A stretch of 9,081 nt of DNA from Desulfocapsa sp. (GCA_030635405.1 DAOVZA010000054.1:1-9081); one strand, 5' to 3'; positions 1 through 8,327 are shown, numbered from the stretch's first letter. The notes: generated from the letters alone by a model not told the origin. Made by a program: numbers and translations.

Positions 1-623
1 ATAATTAGAAGTAATAAAACCACCATCAGCAGAAAAATCACAAGACTGCTGTTTTTTAATGCGTCAGAGTATTCAATGCTTTCCAATTCATACTGTTTTA
101 CAGCCTGATCAAGACCATCCAGCAGGACACCTCTGGCAGTTCCTGCCAGGACATTCAATTCAGCAAAGGTTTTTTCTGAAGTGGGGTTATGTATTAATGT
201 TTCAATGGCAATAAGATATTCAGTGAAAACTTTATCCACCTCAAAAGGAGCATGAAAATAAATATTGGTGACTTCATCACTGAGTTCAACTCCAGTACCA
301 TCTTCTGATTTTCCGGAGACAAGCTTTACATGGGATTTTTTTATCAAATTAATGGAGAAATCGATCTGCTCAAGCAGAGCAACTTTAACATCTCTTCTAC
401 CCTCTGCTGCTATTTCATAGGCCAAAAGTGTTATTTGTTGTGACAGCATACGTTGCCTACCACTCATATTAATTACAACCGCATACCCTTCCTGCTTTTT
501 CAAGATCTGATTGAGTACCAGTAGTGAAGAAAGAGATACCAAAAAAACAAGGATAACTACCACCATATATCGAATGGTCAGCTGACTCTTGCGCTGACGT
601 TTCTGCTCTTCAATTGTTTTCAT
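1..623 (-). CDS. PilJ/NarX-type sensor protein, N-terminal part (cut by window edge)
   Basis: This is a partial gene: 207 codons are open from the ATG at 623 to the window edge with no stop, so the C-terminal output domain is not visible. The product starts with a short basic cytoplasmic tail, then a membrane segment at about residues 18-38. A periplasmic helical domain follows at about 40-190, and a second membrane segment starts near 194 and runs off the edge. Directly after the first membrane segment is the motif INMSGRQRMLSQQI (residues 51-64). This is the hallmark of the PilJ-type N-terminal domain (type IV pili methyl-accepting transducer N-term), which is related to the P-box helix of NarX/NarQ nitrate sensors. 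The family is fused to chemotaxis, histidine kinase or GGDEF outputs, so the output here is unknown. It begins 23 bases after the GGDEF-EAL gene and has no strong Shine-Dalgarno, which suggests it is the next gene of the same operon. The ligand is unknown. Confidence 0.85.
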   Translation of the reverse strand, partial: MKTIEEQKRQRKSQLTIRYMVVVILVFLVSLSSLLVLNQILKKQEGYAVVINMSGRQRMLSQQITLLAYEIAAEGRRDVKVALLEQIDFSINLIKKSHVKLVSGKSEDGTGVELSDEVTNIYFHAPFEVDKVFTEYLIAIETLIHNPTSEKTFAELNVLAGTARGVLLDGLDQAVKQYELESIEYSDALKNSSLVIFLLMVVLLLLI

Positions 624-646
624 TTTCTGTTCGACTTTATTAAAAC

Positions 647-3600
647 TCAAGTTTCCTGCATTAATTGCAGATATTTTTTCTCTTTTTCCCAATCCATTGC
701 AAGCTCATAAAATTCCTTGGCCGGCACAGGAGGGCTTACCAGGTAGCCCTGCATCTCATGGCACTCTATTGATTTTAGAATGCTGAGCTGTTCTGTTGTT
801 TCTACACCTTCGGCAATAACCATCATTTTTAACTGTATCCCAAGAGACACAATGGCTTTCACAACAGCCCTGTCATTGGCATCTTCTGTAATATCCATGA
901 CAAAGGAACGATCGACTTTCAGGATATCAATGGGAAATTTTTTGAGATAACTTAAGGATGAGTACCCCGTACCAAAGTCATCAACTGACAGAATCAGCCC
1001 AAGTTTCTTCAGTTGCCAAAGGCTTTCAATGGTAGCTTCCACATCACTCATGATAACAGTTTCAGTAATTTCAAGTTCAAGATTACCGGGATCTAGATCC
1101 GTCTCTTTCAACACAGAATCAACCATCTCAACCAGCCCCTTACTTAAGAACTGTCTGCCGGAAAGGTTTACTGAAATCCGCAAACCCGGTAAATCTCTGT
1201 CCCATTTTTTTGTCTGCGTACAAGCCTCCCGCAGTACCCATTCACCAATCTCCGTAATAATACCGGTGTCCTCGGCAATAGGAATAAACTTAAATGGCGG
1301 TATGATTTCCCCATTACACTTCCAACGAATCAGAGCCTCCATTCCAACTATCCGGCCAGTCGTAAGTGAAAGTTTTGGCTGGTAATAGACAAGGAATTCA
1401 TCTTTCTCCAAAGCCGTACGTAGATCAGCAGCCATCCTGAACCTGGCTGCGGCATTTTTGGTCATGGCCTCGGTATAAAATTGTACTCTTCCCTTACCGT
1501 CATCCTTGGCATGATACATTGCAGTATCAGCATTCTTAAGAAGAAGAGCTGCATCTTCTCCATCATTTGGAAAAAGTGTGATTCCAAGACTTGCTGAAAT
1601 CTCCACCCGTTCACCGTCAAGATCGTAGGGAGCCCGGAGCGCATCCAAAATTTTCTGGCCCAACATGGCAAGATCATTTTCTTGTTTTATGTTGGTGAGT
1701 ATGACCACAAACTCATCCCCACCAAGACGGGCAACGGTATCACTATCTCTGACACTTTCCAGCAAACGCCCGGCAACCTGAATAAGCAATACATCTCCTG
1801 CAGGGTGTCCTAGAGTATCGTTTACTTCCTTAAAACCATCCAAATCCAGCAAAATAAGACCGAGTTCCCATTCTCTTCGTCCTGCCATTTTCAGATCATG
1901 TTCGAGTCGGTAATGGAATAGCAACCTGTTAGCCAGCCCGGTAAGAGGGTCATAATGAGCCAGTTTTTCAAGCTTTTCTTCAGCTTCCTTGCTCGCCGTT
2001 ATATCTGTGGAAAGAGCGACAAAATTAGTTATTTCATCATCTTTATTTCTCACCGCAGAGATGGACATCCATTTGGGATACACTTCTCCATTTTTACGCC
2101 GATCCCATATTTCGCCCTGCCAATGCCCTTCGGTAAGAAGTGCCTGCCACATTTCTTCGTAAAACTTCTTATCATGCCTTCCTGATTTCAGTACCCGAGG
2201 ATTCTCACCAAGAATTTCAGAACGCGTAAAACCTGCCATTGTCACAAAAGCTTCGTTTACTTCGAGAATGGTACCTAAGGGGTCAGTGATGACCAAGGCT
2301 TCCTGCGTGATTTCAAGATATTTTGAGGCCAGACGTAGATCCTGCTCCACCTTTTCCCGTTCAACAATTTCTTCCTTTAACTCACCGTTCACCAGGGCTA
2401 AATCCTTGGTTCGCTCTTGCACCTTGTCTTCCAGGGAGTCTGCCAGATTCTGAACTTCCTGTCTTGAGTTATCGAGATGGCTAAGCATGGTCTTCATGGA
2501 ACTTGCCAACACTCCAACCTCATCATGACCACAGTCTGGAACCTCAACATCTTCTCCATTTGCAATACGATCAGCGGCAGTGGTTAATTCTTTGAGCGGG
2601 CGAGTCACAAAATAAGCAAGAAGTGAAGTAACCAGACTGATCATCAAAACAGCAGCAAACAAAATACCGATCAGTTTGTTACGCAGTACAACGGATTTCT
2701 GACGAAGAATATCGAGCGAGACTTCAGCACCCAGAATCATACAATGATCCTGATTAAGAGGATCATAATGAAATTTTCGCAGAGCCATCCCAACATTTCC
2801 ATCCACTTGATCCAGACTTTTCGTTTCCTCTCTGCTGTTTTTAGCTATAAAGCTCTCCAGAGGATAATCATCCTGAATACGACTGGGACGATTGAATTCA
2901 AAACCAAAGATCCGGTCTTCATCTCTATGAATAAGATAATCACCGGCAAGATTGGTCATCATAAAATGTGTATTGGTATCGCTGCGACTGAATATTTTGG
3001 TAATACCTTGAAAATCGATATTGAAAACAAGAATACCTGCTACCAACCCATCCTGAGCAAAAATTGGTGTAGCAAAGCGAATAACAGGCTGTATGGGCAT
3101 GGTTATACTGCCATGTTCACGATTAAGATTAACTGCAGAAAAATACACCTGACCTTTCTTTAATTTTAGCGTTTCCTGATAATAATCCCGATGCCCTTTC
3201 TGCTGTAGATTCTCCTCAGAAGATTCATGAATTTTTCCGTCAACCTTATCAAGACGAACATACTCCCGCCCGCCATCCTGATCGAGAATCAAACGAATAC
3301 TTAAATAAGCTGCTCTCTGCTGAAGAACAGTACTAAGATGGGAGGCAAGACGCCTGCGCCATATGGTTTCTGTTGCATTTTCCTGTTCATCGTAACCGTC
3401 CTCACTTGCAATACTACGCAGGACTCCCTTCACAGATGGCGCGTTGGCAAGAAATAACGCATCTTCCTCAAAAATTTGAAAAGTGGTTTCAAGACGAGCG
3501 GTTTCACGCTGTAATAAATCCTGCAATCGAACAAGAGACTCCTGCCGCAGAATGGAATCTGTATTTTTATAAGCCAACAGACCAATAATCATTACAGCAA

Positions 3601-3661
3601 TCCCTGAGACAACAAAGGAGAAGACGGCTATCTTAACCGGCATGGTTTGAAAAAATTTCAT
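647..3661 (-). CDS. Membrane sensor with Cache, HAMP, PAS, GGDEF and EAL domains (cyclic-di-GMP synthase/phosphodiesterase)
   Basis: This complete 1004-residue inner-membrane protein should make and/or degrade cyclic-di-GMP. Its order is: membrane segment 11-31; Cache-like periplasmic domain about 35-325 (with LNRE at 179-182 and IRFATPIF at 194-201); membrane segment about 330-352; HAMP about 352-406; coiled-coil linker about 397-445; PAS about 446-556; GGDEF about 565-730; EAL about 740-990. The GGDEF half has DPLTGLANR (571-579), the metal site in LLDLDGF (604-610), an intact GGDEF (647-651) and an RxxD inhibitory site (RDSD, 638-641) five residues upstream. The EAL half has EALIRW (775-780), N832, E864, DDFGTG (894-899), K915 and EGVET (951-955). 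Both halves therefore look catalytically competent, and net activity cannot be predicted. The ATG overlaps the stop of the upstream repeat-protein gene, and an AGGGG lies 11 bases before it. Confidence 0.95.
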   Translation of the reverse strand: MKFFQTMPVKIAVFSFVVSGIAVMIIGLLAYKNTDSILRQESLVRLQDLLQRETARLETTFQIFEEDALFLANAPSVKGVLRSIASEDGYDEQENATETIWRRRLASHLSTVLQQRAAYLSIRLILDQDGGREYVRLDKVDGKIHESSEENLQQKGHRDYYQETLKLKKGQVYFSAVNLNREHGSITMPIQPVIRFATPIFAQDGLVAGILVFNIDFQGITKIFSRSDTNTHFMMTNLAGDYLIHRDEDRIFGFEFNRPSRIQDDYPLESFIAKNSREETKSLDQVDGNVGMALRKFHYDPLNQDHCMILGAEVSLDILRQKSVVLRNKLIGILFAAVLMISLVTSLLAYFVTRPLKELTTAADRIANGEDVEVPDCGHDEVGVLASSMKTMLSHLDNSRQEVQNLADSLEDKVQERTKDLALVNGELKEEIVEREKVEQDLRLASKYLEITQEALVITDPLGTILEVNEAFVTMAGFTRSEILGENPRVLKSGRHDKKFYEEMWQALLTEGHWQGEIWDRRKNGEVYPKWMSISAVRNKDDEITNFVALSTDITASKEAEEKLEKLAHYDPLTGLANRLLFHYRLEHDLKMAGRREWELGLILLDLDGFKEVNDTLGHPAGDVLLIQVAGRLLESVRDSDTVARLGGDEFVVILTNIKQENDLAMLGQKILDALRAPYDLDGERVEISASLGITLFPNDGEDAALLLKNADTAMYHAKDDGKGRVQFYTEAMTKNAAARFRMAADLRTALEKDEFLVYYQPKLSLTTGRIVGMEALIRWKCNGEIIPPFKFIPIAEDTGIITEIGEWVLREACTQTKKWDRDLPGLRISVNLSGRQFLSKGLVEMVDSVLKETDLDPGNLELEITETVIMSDVEATIESLWQLKKLGLILSVDDFGTGYSSLSYLKKFPIDILKVDRSFVMDITEDANDRAVVKAIVSLGIQLKMMVIAEGVETTEQLSILKSIECHEMQGYLVSPPVPAKEFYELAMDWEKEKKYLQLMQET
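3658..3661 (-). promoter_or_regulatory. ATGA stop/start overlap (translational coupling)
   Basis: On the minus strand the bases read ATGA. The ATG starts the GGDEF-EAL sensor and the TGA ends the upstream helical-repeat protein. A purine-rich AGGGG at 3673-3677, inside the end of the upstream gene, can serve as Shine-Dalgarno. This arrangement usually couples translation of the two genes and keeps their amounts linked. Confidence 0.85.
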
Positions 3662-5484
3662 TTAGTTACCGTCCCCTGCATAACCCGACCAAGCAAAACC
3701 CTGAGTAAATAATTTGATTTTCTGAGGTTCTGTTCAACAAGATTTGTTGTTTTCCCCTGTACTCTTTGACAAGGCAACAGAGTACTTGTCACATTCAGCT
3801 GGATTTTCAAATCTTCAATTTCCGTTAAAATCAACTGTAACTCATTGTAAACATCGGTATCAGTGGTGGCTCCAGTGGGTGGTATCAAAGGGATAAGACT
3901 CGGCTGCATCCCTGCCCGACGCTGCACCAGCTTCACTAAATCCCATAATTCATGGGTGGTGCTTAAAATATGATGTGGCTGTAGGCGATCTACCGTAATC
4001 ACAATGGATGGCTCCTTAACTTCAACATCAAGATGGCTCAAGATCAGGCCAAGCTCCATTTGGATCGTTTCTGCCATCATATGGCTGTCATCAATGGAAT
4101 AGCCTCGGTTACCCATCAGGACATCAATTTCTTTGGCCACCATTTGCATCTTGTTATACACATCACTCGATGTCTTACCACTGCTTAACGCCTGGTAATC
4201 CTCATGCCAGGGGATGTCTTCAATCTGAGACGACCTGTAAATAACCCCCAACTCCATATCAAGTCTCCCCACCAATTCAAAAACTTCAGCAGGAGTAATA
4301 CTCCGTAGTGGACGAGTGGGGATGGCTATTGGACCAAGTTCTTTATTTCTACGCATTACGCTCACCTGCCGTAGACATTCAAGAGTCTTGCTATAAACAT
4401 GATGAGGCTCAAGTCCTTCCAAAGGTTGTTCTTCAGATCCTGTTTGTCGAATCCCAAGATGCTCTTTGTACCTTCGTAATTCCCAAAGAATATGCTCAGC
4501 AACCCGAAATACATGACTTGGTGTTTTGATCAGAGATTTTTGATCATATTGACTCAGCGCTTGCTCCAAAGAAAAGTCAGGCATAAGATCCTTGGCCCAT
4601 TTCAAATTACGAATAATATCATCGGAATCGTAACGTTTATTAATTTCCTTGAGAGGAAAGCTACGCTCCAGTCCCAGACGATATTTTATCCGTTGTAACT
4701 CTGCCTGTACTCCAAATAAGCCATCATAAACATCGGAAATAGTAATCACTCGACGAGGCACTTCATTCGGTACCGCGGGGAGCATCCAGAGATTTTTTTG
4801 AGATTTGGCAATAGTGGCCATGAGCTCATAATTTTTCTGCAGCACATGATTGGGGTACTTTCCTTTATTAAGAGGCGGACGAACGGTACCTGTCGTAAGA
4901 TTTTGAGAATTTCGCAGAAAACGAATTTCATCCAGTATCTGCTCAGAGATCACATAGGCATCATTGGGACTTACCCCTCTCATACCCAGAAGCGGATTGA
5001 GTGCATAGGATATCTCCCATAATTTCTGATAAATATCGTTGGGCGTTTTACCTATAATTTCCTGAGGGAGAGCACATTCTGATTTAATATCATGTTTGTA
5101 TTCGAGAAGAAGTGATAATTCCTGTTCCAGACGTCCCACCAGATCATAGACATCATTGGCAGAAATATTTCGGGCAGGATAGGCGGGAATGGTAATATCA
5201 CCTAAATCTTCAATGCGACGCAGGCGATTGATCTTTTCCAACACTTCAAAACATTTCTGCAACACATGACTGGATGTCTTATTTTTCTGGATTGCGACAA
5301 CCGGCCATTCATCCTCAATGTTATGAAGATTTCTTATTTTTTCAATCTGAAACTGGACTATTAAAGATTTAGCAAACACGTCATTCACCGTCTTTGCTTC
5401 AGCAGAAAAAGGCTGTAAACTGCACAACAATAGAACAACACTAAAGGTAACAAAAAACATTCGCATATAAGATATTTTCATCAT
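3658..5484 (-). CDS. Exported all-helical repeat protein of unknown function (16 units, 2 x 8)
   Basis: I do not recognise this 608-residue protein as a named family. It begins with a signal peptide: basic start, hydrophobic stretch at about 9-20 and a likely signal peptidase I site after A-E-A at 28-30. Cys21 is preceded by L-L-L, so it is not a good lipobox. No other membrane segment is seen, so the mature protein (about 578 residues) is probably periplasmic. It consists of 16 units, each opening with a motif like K-T-P-x-(D/H)-V-(Y/F/L) followed by an amphipathic helix. The D/H anchors fall at 35, 73, 111, 150, 175, 213, 251, 289, 324, 362, 400, 441, 466, 505, 544 and 582. No catalytic motif is visible, and a binding or scaffold role is a guess. 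It starts 17 bases after the hybrid kinase and overlaps the GGDEF-EAL gene by 4 bases. No clear Shine-Dalgarno precedes the ATG-ATG start; Met7 or Met9 would leave a shorter leader. Confidence 0.88.
   Translation of the reverse strand: MMKISYMRMFFVTFSVVLLLCSLQPFSAEAKTVNDVFAKSLIVQFQIEKIRNLHNIEDEWPVVAIQKNKTSSHVLQKCFEVLEKINRLRRIEDLGDITIPAYPARNISANDVYDLVGRLEQELSLLLEYKHDIKSECALPQEIIGKTPNDIYQKLWEISYALNPLLGMRGVSPNDAYVISEQILDEIRFLRNSQNLTTGTVRPPLNKGKYPNHVLQKNYELMATIAKSQKNLWMLPAVPNEVPRRVITISDVYDGLFGVQAELQRIKYRLGLERSFPLKEINKRYDSDDIIRNLKWAKDLMPDFSLEQALSQYDQKSLIKTPSHVFRVAEHILWELRRYKEHLGIRQTGSEEQPLEGLEPHHVYSKTLECLRQVSVMRRNKELGPIAIPTRPLRSITPAEVFELVGRLDMELGVIYRSSQIEDIPWHEDYQALSSGKTSSDVYNKMQMVAKEIDVLMGNRGYSIDDSHMMAETIQMELGLILSHLDVEVKEPSIVITVDRLQPHHILSTTHELWDLVKLVQRRAGMQPSLIPLIPPTGATTDTDVYNELQLILTEIEDLKIQLNVTSTLLPCQRVQGKTTNLVEQNLRKSNYLLRVLLGRVMQGTVTK
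3676..4527 (-). repeat. Helical super-repeat, second copy (units 9-16, residues 320-603)
   Basis: This is the second block of the exported repeat protein. Anchors at 324, 362, 400, 441, 466, 505, 544 and 582 lie 289-293 residues after their partners in the first copy. Strong pairings include ITIPAYPARNI (97-107) with IAIPTRPLRSI (386-396), and DLVGRLEQEL (114-123) with ELVGRLDMEL (403-412). The copies have diverged at many positions, so the duplication is not recent. Unit 16 is degenerate, with L in place of the D/H anchor. Confidence 0.82.
4537..5394 (-). repeat. Helical super-repeat, first copy (units 1-8, residues 31-316)
   Basis: This is the first of two roughly 290-residue homologous blocks in the exported repeat protein. 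Anchors at 35, 73, 111, 150, 175, 213, 251 and 289 are spaced 38, 38, 39, 25, 38, 38 and 38. The short step of 25 between units 4 and 5 recurs at the same place in the second copy. Units 2 and 6 carry an H anchor (SHVLQK, NHVLQK). Units 3 and 7 follow a proline-rich loop and read NDVYD and SDVYD. Confidence 0.82.
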
Positions 5485-5501
5485 GTGATTATTTTAAGCG
5501 G

Positions 5502-8306
5502 TTAGAGTTTGGAAGACTTCCTCGTAACAGCAGCAATCACTGCACGTATCTGATCTGGCTCAAAAGGTTTTGTCAGATAGTCATCCATACCCGCAGCAAA
5601 ACATTTTTTCTGATCACCTTCCATGGCATTGGCAGTCATCGCAACAATGGGAATGTTTTTTCCCTTACACTTGCGGCATAACTTCTCTTCAAGACCCTGT
5701 GGCAAATTAAAAGGAGAAATATCTGCTCCTTTCTCACTGGCACGTATTACACTACAGGCTGTTAAGCCATCCATGACAGGCATCTGTATGTCCATCATGA
5801 TCAGATCAAAGTGATCCGAAACCAGTGTTTCAAGAGCATCAAGGCCATTCTCTACCTGAAAAACATTATGATCACTTTTTTCTAAAATATGAGTGGCCAT
5901 TGTTCGATTTATGCGATTATCATCAACCAGAAGGATATTTAACTCTTCTCTATCAGCAACAATAGAATCCACCTGCTGATTTTTTTCTTCTCCACTGCCT
6001 GCTTCCAGAAAAATAGTAAAATGAAAGATTGTTCCCTGTTCGGTATTATTCTCAAACCAGATGTTTCCTTCCATCATTTCTATCAGTTGTTTGCAGATGG
6101 TAAGACCAAGACCTGTGCCACCAAACTTTCTGGTTGTTGAGGAATCTGCCTGACTAAAGCTGTTAAATATAATTTCCTTCTCATCTGCAGAAATGCCGAT
6201 TCCAGTGTCAGCCACCGTAAAATGGAGTCCCAGACTCTCTTTATTTTCCGTTTCAGGATCAACGCTGACTCTTACAGAGCCTTCTTCTGTGAACTTGATA
6301 CTGTTGCCGATAAGATTAAGAAGAATTTGCCGTAAACGAAGAGCATCGCCTTTGAGATTCACAGGGATACCCGTAAAATCCTTCTGAAAGATAAGATCCA
6401 GTCCTTTATTCTCAGCGTTGAAATGCATGGTGGCATTGACATTCTCAAAAATATCAGACAGATTAAAATCGTGCTTTTCCAACAGCAGTTGTCCCGCCTC
6501 AATCTTTGAGAAATCAAGAATATCATTCAACAAACCCAGAAGGCCATCTGCTGATATTTTCACATTCTCCAGGTAATTTCGTTGCTCAGAATTCAGATCT
6601 GTCTCGAGGGCAAGACTGTTCATACCGATAATACCGCTCATGGGCGTACGGATATCATGGCTCATATTGGCAAGAAATGCTGATTTTGCCTGACTCGCCG
6701 ATTCAGCCTGCTGTTTTGCCTGAACAAGATCCTCTTCTATTTTTTTACGTTTGGCAATTTCACGACCAAGCGTTCGGTTCCGATATGTCACTAAAACAGC
6801 AACAACCAAGAACACTGCAGCTGCTGCAAAGACCCAGTACAACAGTTTCTTCCACGAAGTATGCTCTTTAAACCAACGATTTTTTATAGCTGTGAGCCTG
6901 TCATCCGGGATTGCCGCGAAACCCCGGTTTATTGTTTCTATTAATTTAATATTTTCTCGAAGGACTCCAGCATAAACATCATTACTAAAGAGCGTTTTGA
7001 ATTCATAAACAGTGCCTTGTACCCCGAAGCGACGGAGTGTATTTTCCATTTCCGGCTTTTCACAGAGCACTGCCACTACATCTTTACGCAAAAGAGCAAC
7101 GGTGAGACTATCGATTTCTGAATAAGGGACAACCTGAACCTCCGGATGCTGTTCCCTGAGGAATGCCTCCTGGTAGCTTCCCAAGACTACACCAACCTTT
7201 CTCCCGTTGAGCTGTTTTAACGATGTAATTCCCTCATCAATCTTCAAAAACAAAGCGCTTTCTATTGCAAACAAAGGGTCAGAGAACCGAAGCCAGGCAC
7301 TTCTTTTAACCGAGCGGAAAAGACCGGAATGTACATCCGCTTCTCCATTTTTTACTGCAGCAACTGACTCTTTCCATTGGGATGGACGAAATTGAATCTT
7401 CTGTCCCGTTTGTTTAGACCATTCGTTCCACAGGTCGACAATGTAACCGTGTGGCTTCCCATCAACACCAAGCATTGAAAGCGGTGGGTAGTGATTACTG
7501 ATTGCCACAACAAGATCATCGGAAATATCCATGGGTTTACCAGAAATCCAGCGACGGGCGATATGCATCCGCTCTTCTGAAGAAATCTGTTTCATCCCGT
7601 TATTAATCACAGCAATCAACTCAGTTCGCCCTTGAGTACTGGCAATATACCAGTCACTTTGGTACAGCGGGTCTCCCTTTTGATAGTGAAAATTTTGAAG
7701 GAGATTATTTTCAGAAAGGTAAAAAAGACCGGTTGGAGTGTCAGCAGCAAAAGCCTTCACCTTTTCGTCGAGAAGATCCTTCATAAGAGATTGATAATCG
7801 GGATAACCGACAACGCTGCCAGGTCCGAGTAAATCTATGAGATACCCTTCAACAACATCTTTTTCAATAACACCAATTCGATAGGCAGAAAGTTTTTTTA
7901 TATCTTCGGGAAAATGAATAGAATTGTGCAGGAAAACATTGGTACTGGTCTTTGAAAGAATGGCTCCATACTCAAGGTACTTGTCTCTCTCTTCATTGAA
8001 AAATAATCCGGCATGTGCATCCACTTCACCATTTTTCACCATCTCAAGAGTCTGGTTCCAGGAAGCTCCAACGAAGTTCACTTTAATGCCAGTTTTTTCT
8101 GACCAGAGCTGCCAGAAGTCGATTATGAGCCCGGCGGGTTTGCCCTCATCATTGGTGTACTCAAACGGGGCAATATCCTGACAATAAACAACTGAGATCT
8201 CATCAATGGTATCTGCAAAAGTAACAAGTGGCACAAAAAGTAAAAGAAAAAACAAAGCTCCTCTTACCAGCCATTGTGAAAAATATACTCTCTTATATTT
8301 TTTCAT
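5502..8306 (-). CDS. BvgS/EvgS-like hybrid histidine kinase with tandem Venus-flytrap sensors and a receiver
   Basis: This complete 934-residue inner-membrane sensor should autophosphorylate and pass phosphate to its own receiver. A signal peptide or anchor (about 12-31) is followed by two periplasmic solute-binding-protein-type (SBP_bac_3/PBPb) domains at about 35-256 and 263-480. A membrane segment at about 487-507 and a short coiled-coil linker (511-545) lead to the kinase core. There is no HAMP or PAS. The H-box is SHDIRTP with H550. The ATP-binding domain has an N-box (LLNLIGNSIKFT, N664 and N668), DTGIGI (700-705) and GGTGLGL (729-735). The receiver (about 789-928) has D795, D796, phosphoacceptor D839, T891 and K913. 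No HPt domain follows, unlike BvgS and EvgS, so output needs a partner in trans. The HD-GYP gene two genes upstream is one candidate if it carries a receiver. The start is supported by a Shine-Dalgarno. The ligand is unknown. Confidence 0.95.
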   Translation of the reverse strand: MKKYKRVYFSQWLVRGALFFLLLFVPLVTFADTIDEISVVYCQDIAPFEYTNDEGKPAGLIIDFWQLWSEKTGIKVNFVGASWNQTLEMVKNGEVDAHAGLFFNEERDKYLEYGAILSKTSTNVFLHNSIHFPEDIKKLSAYRIGVIEKDVVEGYLIDLLGPGSVVGYPDYQSLMKDLLDEKVKAFAADTPTGLFYLSENNLLQNFHYQKGDPLYQSDWYIASTQGRTELIAVINNGMKQISSEERMHIARRWISGKPMDISDDLVVAISNHYPPLSMLGVDGKPHGYIVDLWNEWSKQTGQKIQFRPSQWKESVAAVKNGEADVHSGLFRSVKRSAWLRFSDPLFAIESALFLKIDEGITSLKQLNGRKVGVVLGSYQEAFLREQHPEVQVVPYSEIDSLTVALLRKDVVAVLCEKPEMENTLRRFGVQGTVYEFKTLFSNDVYAGVLRENIKLIETINRGFAAIPDDRLTAIKNRWFKEHTSWKKLLYWVFAAAAVFLVVAVLVTYRNRTLGREIAKRKKIEEDLVQAKQQAESASQAKSAFLANMSHDIRTPMSGIIGMNSLALETDLNSEQRNYLENVKISADGLLGLLNDILDFSKIEAGQLLLEKHDFNLSDIFENVNATMHFNAENKGLDLIFQKDFTGIPVNLKGDALRLRQILLNLIGNSIKFTEEGSVRVSVDPETENKESLGLHFTVADTGIGISADEKEIIFNSFSQADSSTTRKFGGTGLGLTICKQLIEMMEGNIWFENNTEQGTIFHFTIFLEAGSGEEKNQQVDSIVADREELNILLVDDNRINRTMATHILEKSDHNVFQVENGLDALETLVSDHFDLIMMDIQMPVMDGLTACSVIRASEKGADISPFNLPQGLEEKLCRKCKGKNIPIVAMTANAMEGDQKKCFAAGMDDYLTKPFEPDQIRAVIAAVTRKSSKL

Positions 8307-8315
8307 TTTTTTGTT

Positions 8316-8320
8316 ACCTC
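8316..8320 (-). promoter_or_regulatory. Ribosome binding site of the hybrid kinase
   Basis: GAGGT on the minus strand lies 9 bases before the ATG at 8306, within the 21-base gap after the hemerythrin stop. It is the clearest Shine-Dalgarno in the window and supports this start, which is also the one giving a complete signal sequence. Confidence 0.7.
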
Positions 8321-8327
8321 GCTAACT

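Noticed and set aside
133..149. Perfect 7-base inverted repeat CTGGCAG-TTC-CTGCCAG
   Set aside because: It is inside the coding region of the PilJ-type sensor and has no T-run, so it is not a credible terminator; probably chance.
2744..3163. 139-codon plus-strand open frame, and others such as 1029-1385
   Set aside because: They lie antisense within the GGDEF-EAL gene, whose conserved domains fix the minus strand as coding; their products show no recognisable motif.
5419..5427. Cys21 in the leader of the repeat protein as a lipoprotein attachment site
   Set aside because: The residues before Cys are L-L-L, lacking the small residue at -1 of a lipobox, while an A-E-A signal peptidase I site follows at 28-30.
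3658..5484. Assignment of the repeat protein to TPR or Sel1 repeats
   Set aside because: The unit length is near 38 residues, but the characteristic TPR small-residue and aromatic pattern of two paired helices is not seen; each unit looks like one long helix plus a loop.
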